NCBI RefSeq assembly: GCF_051014685.1
Contig: NW_027478859.1
Coordinates: forward strand, 62,001 to 126,000
From: Ptiloglossa arizonensis
Lineage: Eukaryota; Arthropoda; Insecta; Hymenoptera; Colletidae
Direction of reading: 5' to 3'
DNA: 64,000 bases
The notes beneath the pieces are model-generated. The model saw nothing but the letters and a program-made list of their open reading frames with translations. It made no database searches and had not been told where the DNA came from. This document shows, piece after piece, positions 49,344 through 61,060 of this stretch. Position numbers and translations under genes: made by a program. How positions within the stretch are numbered: position 1 is the stretch's first letter; the number at the start of each line of letters is the position of its first letter.

Positions 49344-51617
49344 ATATCTCGCGAACGGATTGACCTAACCCAAAAATTCCTGTTGCATCTGAAAGTAGAA
49401 ACTCGCCCGATTACAACGGTTTTTCTATTTTTTCCCTAGGCCATTCTGGTTAAGCGTTTGGAGCAGCAGAATTGTGAAAAATTTTTTGCCTTCTCTACCA
49501 TTTCTTGGCTTCAAACTCCCATATCTCGCGAACGGATTGACCAAACCCAAAAATTCCTATTGCATCTGAAAGTAGAAACTCGCCCGATTACAACGGTATG
49601 TGTGTTTTTTCCCTAGGCCATTCTGGTTAAGCTTTTGGAGCAGCAGAATTGTGAAAAATTTTTTGCCTTCTCTACCATTTCTTGGCTTCAGACTCCCATA
49701 TCTCGCGAACGGATTGACATAACCCAAAAATTCATATTGCATCTGAAGGTAGAAACTCGCCCGGTTACAACGGTATGTGTATTTTTTCCCTAGGCCATTC
49801 TGGTTAAGCGTTTGGAGCAGCAGAATTGCGAAAAATTTTTTGTCTTCTCAACCATTTCTTGGCTTCAAACTCCCATATCTCGCGAACGGATTGACCTAAC
49901 CCAAAAATTCCTATTGCATCTGAAAGTAGAAACTCGCCCGATTATAACGGTATGTGTATTTTTTCCCTAGGCCATTCTGGTTAAGCGTTTGGAGCAGCAG
50001 AAGTGCGAAAAATTTGTTGTCTTCTCAACCATTTCTTAGCTTCAAATTCCCATATCTCGCGAACGGATTGACATAACCCAAAAATTCCTGTTGCATCTGA
50101 AAGTAGAAACTCGCCCGATTACAACGGTTTTTCTATTTTTTCCCTAGGCCATTCTGGTTAAGCGTTTGGAGCAGCAGAATTGTGAAAAATTTTCTGCCTT
50201 CTCTACCATTTCTTGGCTTCAAACTCCCATATCTCGCGAACGGATTGACCTAACCCAAAAATTCCTATTGCATCTGAAGGTAGAAACTCGCCCGATTACA
50301 ACGGTATGTGTATTTTTTCCCTATGCCATTCTGGTTAAGCGTTTGGAGCAGCAGAATTGCGAAAAATTTTTTGCCTTCTCTACCATTTTTTGGCTTCAAA
50401 CTCACATATCTCGCGAACGGATTGACCTAACCCAAAAATTCCTATTGCACCTGAAAGTAGAAACTCGCCCGATTATAACGGTATGTGTATTTTTTCCCTA
50501 GGCCATTCTGGTTAAGCTTTTGGAGCAGCAGAATTGTGAAAAATTTTTTGCCTTCTCTACCATTTCTTGGCTTCAAACTCCCATATCTCGCGAACGGATT
50601 GACCTAACCCAAAAATTCATATTGCATCTGAAGGTAGAAACTCGCCCGATTACAACGGTATGTGTATTTTTTCCCTAGGCCATTCTGGTTAAGCGTTTGG
50701 AGCAGCAGAATTGCGAAAAATTTTTTGCCTTCTCAACCATTTCTTGGCTTCAAACTCCCATATCTCGCGAACGGATTGACCTAACCCAAAAATTCCTATT
50801 GCACCTGAAAGCAGAAACTCGCCCGATTATAACGGTATGTGTATTTTTTCCCTAGGCCATTCTGGTTAAGCGTTTGGAGCAGCAGAAGTGCGAAAAATTT
50901 GTTGTCTTCTCAACCATTTCTTAGCTTCAAACTCCCATATCTCGCGAACGGATTGACCTAACCCAAAAATTCCTATTGCATCTGACAGTAGAAACTCGCC
51001 CGATTATAACGGTATGTGTATTTTTTCCCTAGGCCATTCTGGTTAAGCTTTTGGAGCAGCAGAATTGTGAAAAATTTTTTGCCTTCTCTACCATTTCTTG
51101 GCTTCAAACTCCCATATCTCGGGAACGGATTGACCTAACCCAAAAATTCCTGTTGCATCTGAAAGTAGAAACTCGCCCGATTATAACGGTATGTGTATTT
51201 TTTCCCTAGGCCATTCTGGTTAAGCGTTTGGAGCAGCAGAAGTGCGAAAAATTGGTTGTCTTCTCAATCATTTCTTAGCTTCAAACTCTCATATCTCGCG
51301 AACGGATTGACCTAACCCAAAAATTCCTGTTGCATCTGAAAGTAGATACTCGCCCGATTACAACGGTATGTGTATTTTTTCCCTAGGCCATTCTGGTTAA
51401 GCGTTTGGAGCAGCAGAATTGCGAAAAATTTTTTGCCTTCTCTACCATTTTTTGGCTTCAAACTCCCATATCTCGCGAACGGATTGACCTAACCCAAAAA
51501 TTCCTATTGCATCTGAAAGTAGAAACTCGCCCGATTATAACGGTATGTGTATTTTTTCCCTAGGCCATCCTGGTTAAGCTTTTGGAGCAGCAGAATTGTG
51601 AAAATTTTTTTGACTTC
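49344..51617. repeat. 28-monomer HOR family, copy 3 (partial, more diverged)
   Basis: Third member of the family, 4,069 bp (23 monomers minus two bases) after copy 2. It keeps gaccaaaccc, ggcttcagac, ttttctgcc, aactcacat (50403), tattgcacctg, ctcgggaacgg and ccatcctgg. It differs from copy 2 at several places I could list: gcgaacgg for gcgaccgg, ttcaaattccc near 50045, ccctatgcc near 50325, gacctaaccc for gacgtaaccc, and ctgacagtag near 50985. It ends inside a monomer near 51617, where class D sequence switches to an ataactcgcg class A sequence. Confidence 0.82.
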
Positions 51618-54600
51618 TCAACCATTTCTTAGCTTCAAACTGCCATAACTCGCGAACGGATTGACCTAACCCAAAAATTCCTGTTGCATCTGAAAGTAGA
51701 AACTCGCCCGATTACAACGGTTTTTCTATTTTTTCCCTAGGCCATTCTGGTTAAGCGTTTGGAGCAGCAGAATTGTGAAAAATTTTTTGCCTTCTCTACC
51801 ATTTCTTGGCTTCAAACTCCCATATCTCGCGAACGGATTGACCTAACCCAAAAATTCCTATTGCATCTGAAGGTAGAAGCTCGCCCGATTACAACACTAT
51901 GTGTAGTTTTTCCCTAGGCCATTCTGGTTAAGCGTTTGGAGCAGCAGAATTGCGAAAAATTTTTTGCCTTCTCTACCATTTTTTGGCTTCAAACTCCCAT
52001 ATCTCGCGAACGGATTGACCTAACCCAAAAATTCCTATTGCATCTGAAAGTAGAAACTCGCCCGATTATAACGGTATGTGTATTTTTTCCCTAGGCCATT
52101 CTGGTGAAGCTTTTGGAGCAGCAGAATTGTGAAAAATTTTTTGCCTTCTCTACCATTTCTTGGCTTCAAACTCCCATATCTCGCGAACGGATTGACCTAA
52201 CCCAAAAATTCATATTGCATCTGAAGGTAGAAACTCGCCCGATTACAACGGTATGTGTATTTTTTCCCTAGGCCATTCTGGTTAAGCGTTTGGAGCAGCA
52301 GAATTGCGAAAAATTTTTTGCCTTCTCAACCATTTCTTGGCTTCAAACTCCCATATCTCGCGAACGGATTGACCTAACCCAAAAATTCCTATTGCATCTG
52401 AAAGTAGAAACTCGCCCGATTATAACGGTATGTGTATTTTTTCCCTAGGCCATTCTGGTTAAGCGTTTGGAGCAGCAGAAGTGCGAAAAATTTGTTGTCT
52501 TCTCAACCATTTCTTAGCTTCAAACTCCCATATCTCGCGAACGGATTGACCTAACCCAAAAATTCCTGTTGCATCTGAAAGTAGAAACTCGCCCGATTAC
52601 AACGGTTTTTCTATTTTTTCCCTAGGCCATTCTGGTTAAGCGTTTGGAGCAGCAGAATTGTGAAAAATTTTTTGCCTTCTCAACCATTTCGTGTCTTCAA
52701 ACTCCCATATCTCGCGAACGGATTGACCTAACCCAAAAATTCCTATTGCATCTGAAGGTAGAAACTCGCCCGATTACAACGGTATGTGTATTTTTTCCCT
52801 AGGCCATTCTGGTTAAGCGTTTGGAGCAGCAGAATTGCGAAAAATTTTTTGCCTTCTCAACCATTTCTTGGCTTCAAACTCCCATATCTCGCGAACGGAT
52901 TGACCTAACCCAAAAATTCCTATTGCATCTGAAAGTAGAAACTCGCCCGATTATAACGGTATGTGTATTTTTTCCCTAGGCCATTCTGGTTAAGCGTTTG
53001 GAGCAGCAGAAGTCCGAAAAATTTGTTGTCTTCTCAACCATTTCTTAGCTTCAAACTCCCATTTCTCGCGAACGGATTGACCAAACCCAAAAATTCCTAT
53101 TGCATCTGAAAGTAGAAACTCGCCCGATTACAACGGTATGTGTATTTTTTCCCTAGGCCATTCTGGTTAAGCTTTTGGAGCAGCAGAATTGTGAAAAATT
53201 TTTTGCCTTCTCTAACATTTCTTGGCTTCAAACTCCCATATCTCGCGAACGGATTGACCTAACCCAAAAATTCCTATTGCATCTGAAAGTAGAAACTCGC
53301 CCGGTTACAACGGTATGTGTATTTTTTCCCTAGGCCATTCTGGTTAAGCGTTTGGAGCAGCAGAATTGCGAAAAATTTTTTGCCTTCTCAACCATTTCTT
53401 GGCTTCAAACTCCCATATCTCGCGAACGGATTGACCTAACCCAAAAATTCCTATTGCATCTGAAAGTAGAAACTCGCCCGATTATAACGGTATGTGTATT
53501 TTTTCCCTAGGCCATTCTGGTTAAGCGTTTGGAGCAGCAGAAGTGCGAAAAATTTGTTGTCTTCTCAACCATTTCTTAGCTTCAAACTCCCATAACTCGC
53601 GAACGGATTGACCTAACCCAAAAATTCCTGTTGCATCTGAAAGTAGAAACTCGCCCGATTACAACGGTTTTTCTATTTTTTTCCTACGCCATTCTGGTTA
53701 AGCGTTTGGAGCAGCAGAATTGTGAAAAATTTTTTGCCTTCTCTACCATTTCTTGGCTTCAAACTCCCATATCTCGCGAACGGATTGACCTAACCCAAAA
53801 ATTCCTATTGCATCTGAAGGTAGAAACTCGCCCGATTACAACGGTATGTGTAGTTTTTCCCTAGGCCATTCTGGTTAAGCGTTTGGAGCAGCAGAATTGC
53901 GAAAAATTTTTTGCCTTCTCTACCATTTTTTGGCTTCAAAGTCCCATATCTCGCGAACGGATTGACCTAACCCAAATATTCCTATTGCATCTGAAAGTAG
54001 AAACTCGCCCGATTACAACGGTAAGTGTATTTTTTCCCTAGGCCATTCTGGTTAAGCTTTTGGAGCAGCAGAATTGTGAAAAATTTTTTGCCTTCTCTAC
54101 CATTTCTTGGCTTCAAACTCCCATATCTCGCGAACGGAATGACCCAACCCAAAAATTCCTATTGCATCTGAAGGTAGAAACTTGCCCGATTACAACGGTA
54201 TGTGTATTTTTTCCCTAGGCCATTCTGGTTAAGAGTTTGGAGCAGCAGAATTGCGAAAAATTTTTTGCCTTCTCTACCATTTTTTGGATTCAAACTCCCA
54301 TATCTCGCGAACGCAATGACCTTACCCAAAAATTCCTATTGTATCTGAAAGTAGAAACTCGCCCGATTATAACGGTATGTGTATTTTTTCCCTAGGCCAT
54401 TCTGGTTAAGCGTTTGGAGCAGCAGAATTGCGAAAAATTTTTTGCCTTCTCAACCATTTCTTGGCTTCAAACTCCCATATCTCGCGAATGGATTGACCAA
54501 ACCCAAAAATTCCTATTGCATCTGAAAGTAGAAACTCGCCCGATTACAGCGGTATGTGTATTTTTTCCCTAGGCAATTCTGGTTAAGCGTTTGGAGCAGC

Positions 54601-55200
54601 AGAAGTGCGAAAAATTTGTTGTCTTCTCAACCATTTCTTAGCTTCAAACTCCCATAACTCGCGAACGGATTGACCTAACCCAAAAATTCCTGTTGCATCT
54701 GAAAGTAGAAACTCGCCCGATTACAACGGTTTTTCTATTTTTTCCCTAGGCCATTCTGGTTAAGCGTTTGGAGCAGCAGAATTGTGAAAAATTTTTTGCC
54801 TTCTCTACCATTTCTTGGCTTCAAACTCCCATATCTCGCGAACGGATTGACCTAACCCAAAAATTCCTATTGCATCTGAAGGTAGAAGCTCGCCCGATTA
54901 CAACGGTATGTGTAGTTTTTCCCTAGGCCATTCTGGTTAAGCGTTTGGAGCAGCAGAATTGCGAAAAATTTTTTGCCTTCTCTACCATTTTTTGGCTTCA
55001 AACTCCCATATCTCGCGAACGGATTGACCTAACCCAAAAATTCCTATTGCATCTGAAAGTAGAAACTCGCCCGATTATAACGGTATGTGTATTTTTTCCC
55101 TAGGCCATTCTGGTGAAGCTTTTGGAGCAGCAGAATTGTGAAAAATTTTTTGCCTTCTCTACCATTTCTTGGCTTCAAACTCCCATATCTCGCGAACGGA
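50650..55200. repeat. 26-monomer HOR, copy 1
   Basis: Copy 1 of a duplication with period exactly 4,602 bp (26 x 177). Shared rare markers are tattgcacctgaaagcag, ctgacagtag, ctcgggaacgg, ccatcctgg, acaacactatg (51895/56497), ggtgaagctttt, catttcgtgtcttc, catttctcgcg, tctaacatttc, ttttttcctacgcc, ggtaagtgt, cggaatgaccc, aaacttgccc (54181/58783), aagagtttgg, gcgaacgcaatgacctta and ctattgtatctg. The start overlaps the end of the 49344 block, so that block supplied the left part of this unit. Confidence 0.88.
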
Positions 55201-55251
55201 TTGACCTAACCCAAAAATTCCTATTGCATCTGAAAGTAGAAACTCGCCCGG

Positions 55252-58200
55252 TTACAACGGTATGTGTATTTTTTCCCTAGGCCATTCTGGTTAAGCGTTT
55301 GGAGCAGCAGAATTGCGAAAAATTTTTTGCCTTCTCAACCATTTCTTGGCTTCAAACTCCCATATCTCGCGAACGGATTGACCTAACCCAAAAATTCCTA
55401 TTGCACCTGAAAGCAGAAACTCGCCCGATTATAACGGTATGTGTATTTTTTCCCTAGGCCATTCTGGTTAAGCGTTTGGAGCAGCAGAAGTGCGAAAAAT
55501 TTGTTGTCTTCTCAACCATTTCTTAGCTTCAAACTCCCATATCTCGCGAACGGATTGACCTAACCCAAAAATTCCTATTGCATCTGACAGTAGAAACTCG
55601 CCCGATTATAACGGTATGTGTATTTTTTCCCTAGGCCATTCTGGTTAAGCTTTTGGAGCAGCAGAATTGTGAAAAATTTTTTGCCTTCTCTACCATTTCT
55701 TGGCTTCAAACTCCCATATCTCGGGAACGGATTGACCTAACCCAAAAATTCCTGTTGCATCTGAAAGTAGAAACTCGCCCGATTATAACGGTATGTGTAT
55801 TTTTTCCCTAGGCCATTCTGGTTAAGCGTTTGGAGCAGCAGAAGTGCGAAAAATTGGTTGTCTTCTCAATCATTTCTTAGCTTCAAACTCTCATATCTCG
55901 CGAACGGATTGACCTAACCCAAAAATTCCTGTTGCATCTGAAAGTAGATACTCGCCCGATTACAACGGTATGTGTATTTTTTCCCTAGGCCATTCTGGTT
56001 AAGCGTTTGGAGCAGCAGAATTGCGAAAAATTTTTTGCCTTCTCTACCATTTTTTGGCTTCAAACTCCCATATCTCGCGAACGGATTGACCTAACCCAAA
56101 AATTCCTATTGCATCTGAAAGTAGAAACTCGCCCGATTATAACGGTATGTGTATTTTTTCCCTAGGCCATCCTGGTTAAGCTTTTGGAGCAGCAGAATTG
56201 TGAAAATTTTTTTGACTTCTCAACCATTTCTTAGCTTCAAACTGCCATAACTCGCGAACGGATTGACCTAACCCAAAAATTCCTGTTGCATCTGAAAGTA
56301 GAAACTCGCCCGATTACAACGGTTTTTCTATTTTTTCCCTAGGCCATTCTGGTTAAGCGTTTGGAGCAGCAGAATTGTGAAAAATTTTTTGCCTTCTCTA
56401 CCATTTCTTGGCTTCAAACTCCCATATCTCGCGAACGGATTGACCTAACCCAAAAATTCCTATTGCATCTGAAGGTAGAAGCTCGCCCGATTACAACACT
56501 ATGTGTAGTTTTTCCCTAGGCCATTCTGGTTAAGCGTTTGGAGCAGCAGAATTGCGAAAAATTTTTTGCCTTCTCTACCATTTTTTGGCTTCAAACTCCC
56601 ATATCTCGCGAACGGATTGACCTAACCCAAAAATTCCTATTGCATCTGAAAGTAGAAACTCGCCCGATTATAACGGTATGTGTATTTTTTCCCTAGGCCA
56701 TTCTGGTGAAGCTTTTGGAGCAGCAGAATTGTGAAAAATTTTTTGCCTTCTCTACCATTTCTTGGCTTCAAACTCCCATATCTCGCGAACGGATTGACCT
56801 AACCCAAAAATTCATATTGCATCTGAAGGTAGAAACTCGCCCGATTACAACGGTATGTGTATTTTTTCCCTAGGCCATTCTGGTTAAGCGTTTGGAGCAG
56901 CAGAATTGCGAAAAATTTTTTGCCTTCTCAACCATTTCTTGGCTTCAAACTCCCATATCTCGCGAACGGATTGACCTAACCCAAAAATTCCTATTGCATC
57001 TGAAAGTAGAAACTCGCCCGATTATAACGGTATGTGTATTTTTTCCCTAGGCCATTCTGGTTAAGCGTTTGGAGCAGCAGAAGTGCGAAAAATTTGTTGT
57101 CTTCTCAACCATTTCTTAGCTTCAAACTCCCATATCTCGCGAACGGATTGACCTAACCCAAAAATTCCTGTTGCATCTGAAAGTAGAAACTCGCCCGATT
57201 ACAACGGTTTTTCTATTTTTTCCCTAGGCCATTCTGGTTAAGCGTTTGGAGCAGCAGAATTGTGAAAAATTTTTTGCCTTCTCAACCATTTCGTGTCTTC
57301 AAACTCCCATATCTCGCGAACGGATTGACCTAACCCAAAAATTCCTATTGCATCTGAAGGTAGAAACTCGCCCGATTACAACGGTATGTGTATTTTTTCC
57401 CTAGGCCATTCTGGTTAAGCGTTTGGAGCAGCAGAATTGCGAAAAATTTTTTGCCTTCTCAACCATTTCTTGGCTTCAAACTCCCATATCTCGCGAACGG
57501 ATTGACCTAACCCAAAAATTCCTATTGCATCTGAAAGTAGAAACTCGCCCGATTATAACGGTATGTGTATTTTTTCCCTAGGCCATTCTGGTTAAGCGTT
57601 TGGAGCAGCAGAATTCCGAAAAATTTGTTGTCTTCTCAACCATTTCTTAGCTTCAAACTCCCATTTCTCGCGAACGGATTGACCAAACCCAAAAATTCCT
57701 ATTGCATCTGAAAGTAGAAACTCGCCCGATTACAACGGTATGTGTATTTTTTCCCTAGGCCATTCTGGTTAAGCTTTTGGAGCAGCAGAATTGTGAAAAA
57801 TTTTTTGCCTTCTCTAACATTTCTTGGCTTCAAACTCCCATATCTCGCGAACGGATTGACCTAACCCAAAAATTCCTATTGCATCTGAAAGTAGAAACTC
57901 GCCCGGTTACAACGGTATGTGTATTTTTTCCCTAGGCCATTCTGGTTAAGCGTTTGGAGCAGCAGAATTGCGAAAAATTTTTTGCCTTCTCAACCATTTC
58001 TTGGCTTCAAACTCCCATATCTCGCGAACGGATTGACCTAACCCAAAAATTCCTATTGCATCTGAAAGTAGAAACTCGCCCGATTATAACGGTATGTGTA
58101 TTTTTTCCCTAGGCCATTCTGGTTAAGCGTTTGGAGCAGCAGAAGTGCGAAAAATTTGTTGTCTTCTCAACCATTTCTTAGCTTCAAACTCCCATAACTC

Positions 58201-59802
58201 GCGAACGGATTGACCTAACCCAAAAATTCCTGTTGCATCTGAAAGTAGAAACTCGCCCGATTACAACGGTTTTTCTATTTTTTTCCTACGCCATTCTGGT
58301 TAAGCGTTTGGAGCAGCAGAATTGTGAAAAATTTTTTGCCTTCTCTACCATTTCTTGGCTTCAAACTCCCATATCTCGCGAACGGATTGACCTAACCCAA
58401 AAATTCCTATTGCATCTGAAGGTAGAAACTCGCCCGATTACAACGGTATGTGTAGTTTTTCCCTAGGCCATTCTGGTTAAGCGTTTGGAGCAGCAGAATT
58501 GCGAAAAATTTTTTGCCTTCTCTACCATTTTTTGGCTTCAAAGTCCCATATCTCGCGAACGGATTGACCTAACCCAAATATTCCTATTGCATCTGAAAGT
58601 AGAAACTCGCCCGATTACAACGGTAAGTGTATTTTTTCCCTAGGCCATTCTGGTTAAGCTTTTGGAGCAGCAGAATTGTGAAAAATTTTTTGCCTTCTCT
58701 ACCATTTCTTGGCTTCAAACTCCCATATCTCGCGAACGGAATGACCCAACCCAAAAATTCCTATTGCATCTGAAGGTAGAAACTTGCCCGATTACAACGG
58801 TATGTGTATTTTTTCCCTAGGCCATTCTGGTTAAGAGTTTGGAGCAGCAGAATTGCGAAAAATTTTTTGCCTTCTCTACCATTTTTTGGATTCAAACTCC
58901 CATATCTCGCGAACGCAATGACCTTACCCAAAAATTCCTATTGTATCTGAAAGTAGAAACTCGCCCGATTATAACGGTATGTGTATTTTTTCCCTAGGCC
59001 ATTCTGGTTAAGCGTTTGGAGCAGCAGAATTGCGAAAAATTTTTTGCCTTCTCAACCATTTCTTGGCTTCAAACTCCCATATCTCGCGAATGGATTGACC
59101 AAACCCAAAAATTCCTATTGCATCTGAAAGTAGAAACTCGCCCGATTACAGCGGTATGTGTATTTTTTCCCTAGGCAATTCTGGTTAAGCGTTTGGAGCA
59201 GCAGAAGTGCGAAAAATTTGTTGTCTTCTCAACCATTTCTTAGCTTCAAACTCCCATAACTCGCGAACGGATTGACCTAACCCAAAAATTCCTGTTGCAT
59301 CTGAAAGTAGAAACTCGCCCGATTACAACGGTTTTTCTATTTTTTCCCTAGGCCATTCTGGTTAAGCGTTTGGAGCAGCAGAATTGTGAAAAATTTTTTG
59401 CCTTCTCTACCATTTCTTGGCTTCAAACTCCCATATCTCGCGAACGGATTGACCTAACCCAAAAATTCCTATTGCATCTGAAGGTAGAAGCTCGCCCGAT
59501 TACAACGGTATGTGTAGTTTTTCCCTAGGCCATTCTGGTTAAGCGTTTGGAGCAGCAGAATTGCGAAAAATTTTTTGCCTTCTCTACCATTTTTTGGCTT
59601 CAAACTCCCATATCTCGCGAACGGATTGACCTAACCCAAAAATTCCTATTGCATCTGAAAGTAGAAACTCGCCCGATTATAACGGTATGTGTATTTTTTC
59701 CCTAGGCCATTCTGGTGAAGCTTTTGGAGCAGCAGAATTGTGAAAAATTTTTTGCCTTCTCTACCATTTCTTGGCTTCAAACTCCCATATCTCGCGAACG
59801 GA
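55252..59802. repeat. 26-monomer HOR, copy 2
   Basis: Second copy of 50650-55200 with all the same ordered variants. One difference was noted: cagaattccg near 57610 against cagaagtccg near 53009, a variant in the class-defining position that could be a point change or a short conversion. It diverges near 59815, where attcatattg and aaggtag stand against attcctattg and aaagtag. Confidence 0.88.
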
Positions 59803-61060
59803 TTGACCTAACCCAAAAATTCATATTGCATCTGAAGGTAGAAACTCGCCCGATTACAACGGTATGTGTATTATTTCCCTAGGCCATTCTGGTTAAGCGT
59901 TTGGAGCAGCAGAATTGCGAAAAATTTTTTGCCTTCTCAACCATTTCTTGGCTTCAAACTCCCATATCTCGCGAACGGATTGACCTAACCCAAAAATTCC
60001 TATTGCATCTGAAAGTAGAAACTCGCCCGATTATAACGGTATGTGTATTTTTTCCCTAGGCCATTCTGGTTAAGCGTTTGGAGCAGCAGAAGTGCGAAAA
60101 ATTTGTTGTCTTCTCAACCATTTCTTAGCTTCAAACTCCCATATCTCGCGAACGGATTGACCTAACCCAAAAATTCCTGTTGCATCTGAAAGTAGAAACT
60201 CGCCCGATTACAACGGTTTTTCTATTTTTTCCCTAGGCCATTCTGGTTAAGCGTTTGGAGCAGCAGAATTGTGAAAAATTTTTTGCCTTCTCAACCATTT
60301 CGTGTCTTCAAACTCCCATATCTCGCGAACGGATTGACCTAACCCAAAAATTCCTATTGCATCTGAAGGTAGAAACTCGCCCGATTACAACGGTATGTGT
60401 ATTTTTTCCCTAGGCCATTCTGGTTAAGCGTTTGGAGCAGCAGAATTGCGAAAAATTTTTTGCCTTCTCAACCATTTCTTGGCTTCAAACTCCCATATCT
60501 CGCGAACGGATTGACCTAACCCAAAAATTCCTATTGCATCTGAAAGTAGAAACTCGCCCGATTATAACGGTATGTGTATTTTTTCCCTAGGCCATTCTGG
60601 TGAAGCTTTTGGAGCAGCAGAATTGTGAAAAATTTTTTGCCTTCTCTACCATTTCTTGGCTTCAAACTCCCATATCTCGCGAACGGATTGACCTAACCCA
60701 AAAATTCATATTGCATCTGAAGGTAGAAACTCGCCCGATTACAACGGTATGTGTATTTTTTCCCTAGGCCATTCTGGTTAAGCGTTTGGAGCAGCAGAAT
60801 TGCGAAAAATTTTTTGCCTTCTCAACCATTTCTTGGCTTCAAACTCCCATATCTCGCGAACGGATTGACCTAACCCAAAAATTCCTATTGCATCTGAAAG
60901 TAGAAACTCGCCCGATTATAACGGTATGTGTATTTTTTCCCTAGGCCATTCTGGTTAAGCGTTTGGAGCAGCAGAAGTGCGAAAAATTTGTTGTCTTCTC
61001 AACCATTTCTTAGCTTCAAACTCCCATATCTCGCGAACGGATTGACCTAACCCAAAAATT
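59803..61060. repeat. Continuation copies of the 56.2-57.6 kb segment
   Basis: About 59252-60580 repeats 56243-57580 at 3,009 bp (17 monomers): ataactcgcg, agaagctcg, gtgtagttttt, ggtgaagctttt, attcatattg and catttcgtgtcttc. The rare acaacactatg of 56497 is acaacggtatg here, and a private tgtattatttccc lies near 59870. About 60600-61060 in turn repeats 59715-60175 at 885 bp (5 monomers). Confidence 0.78.
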
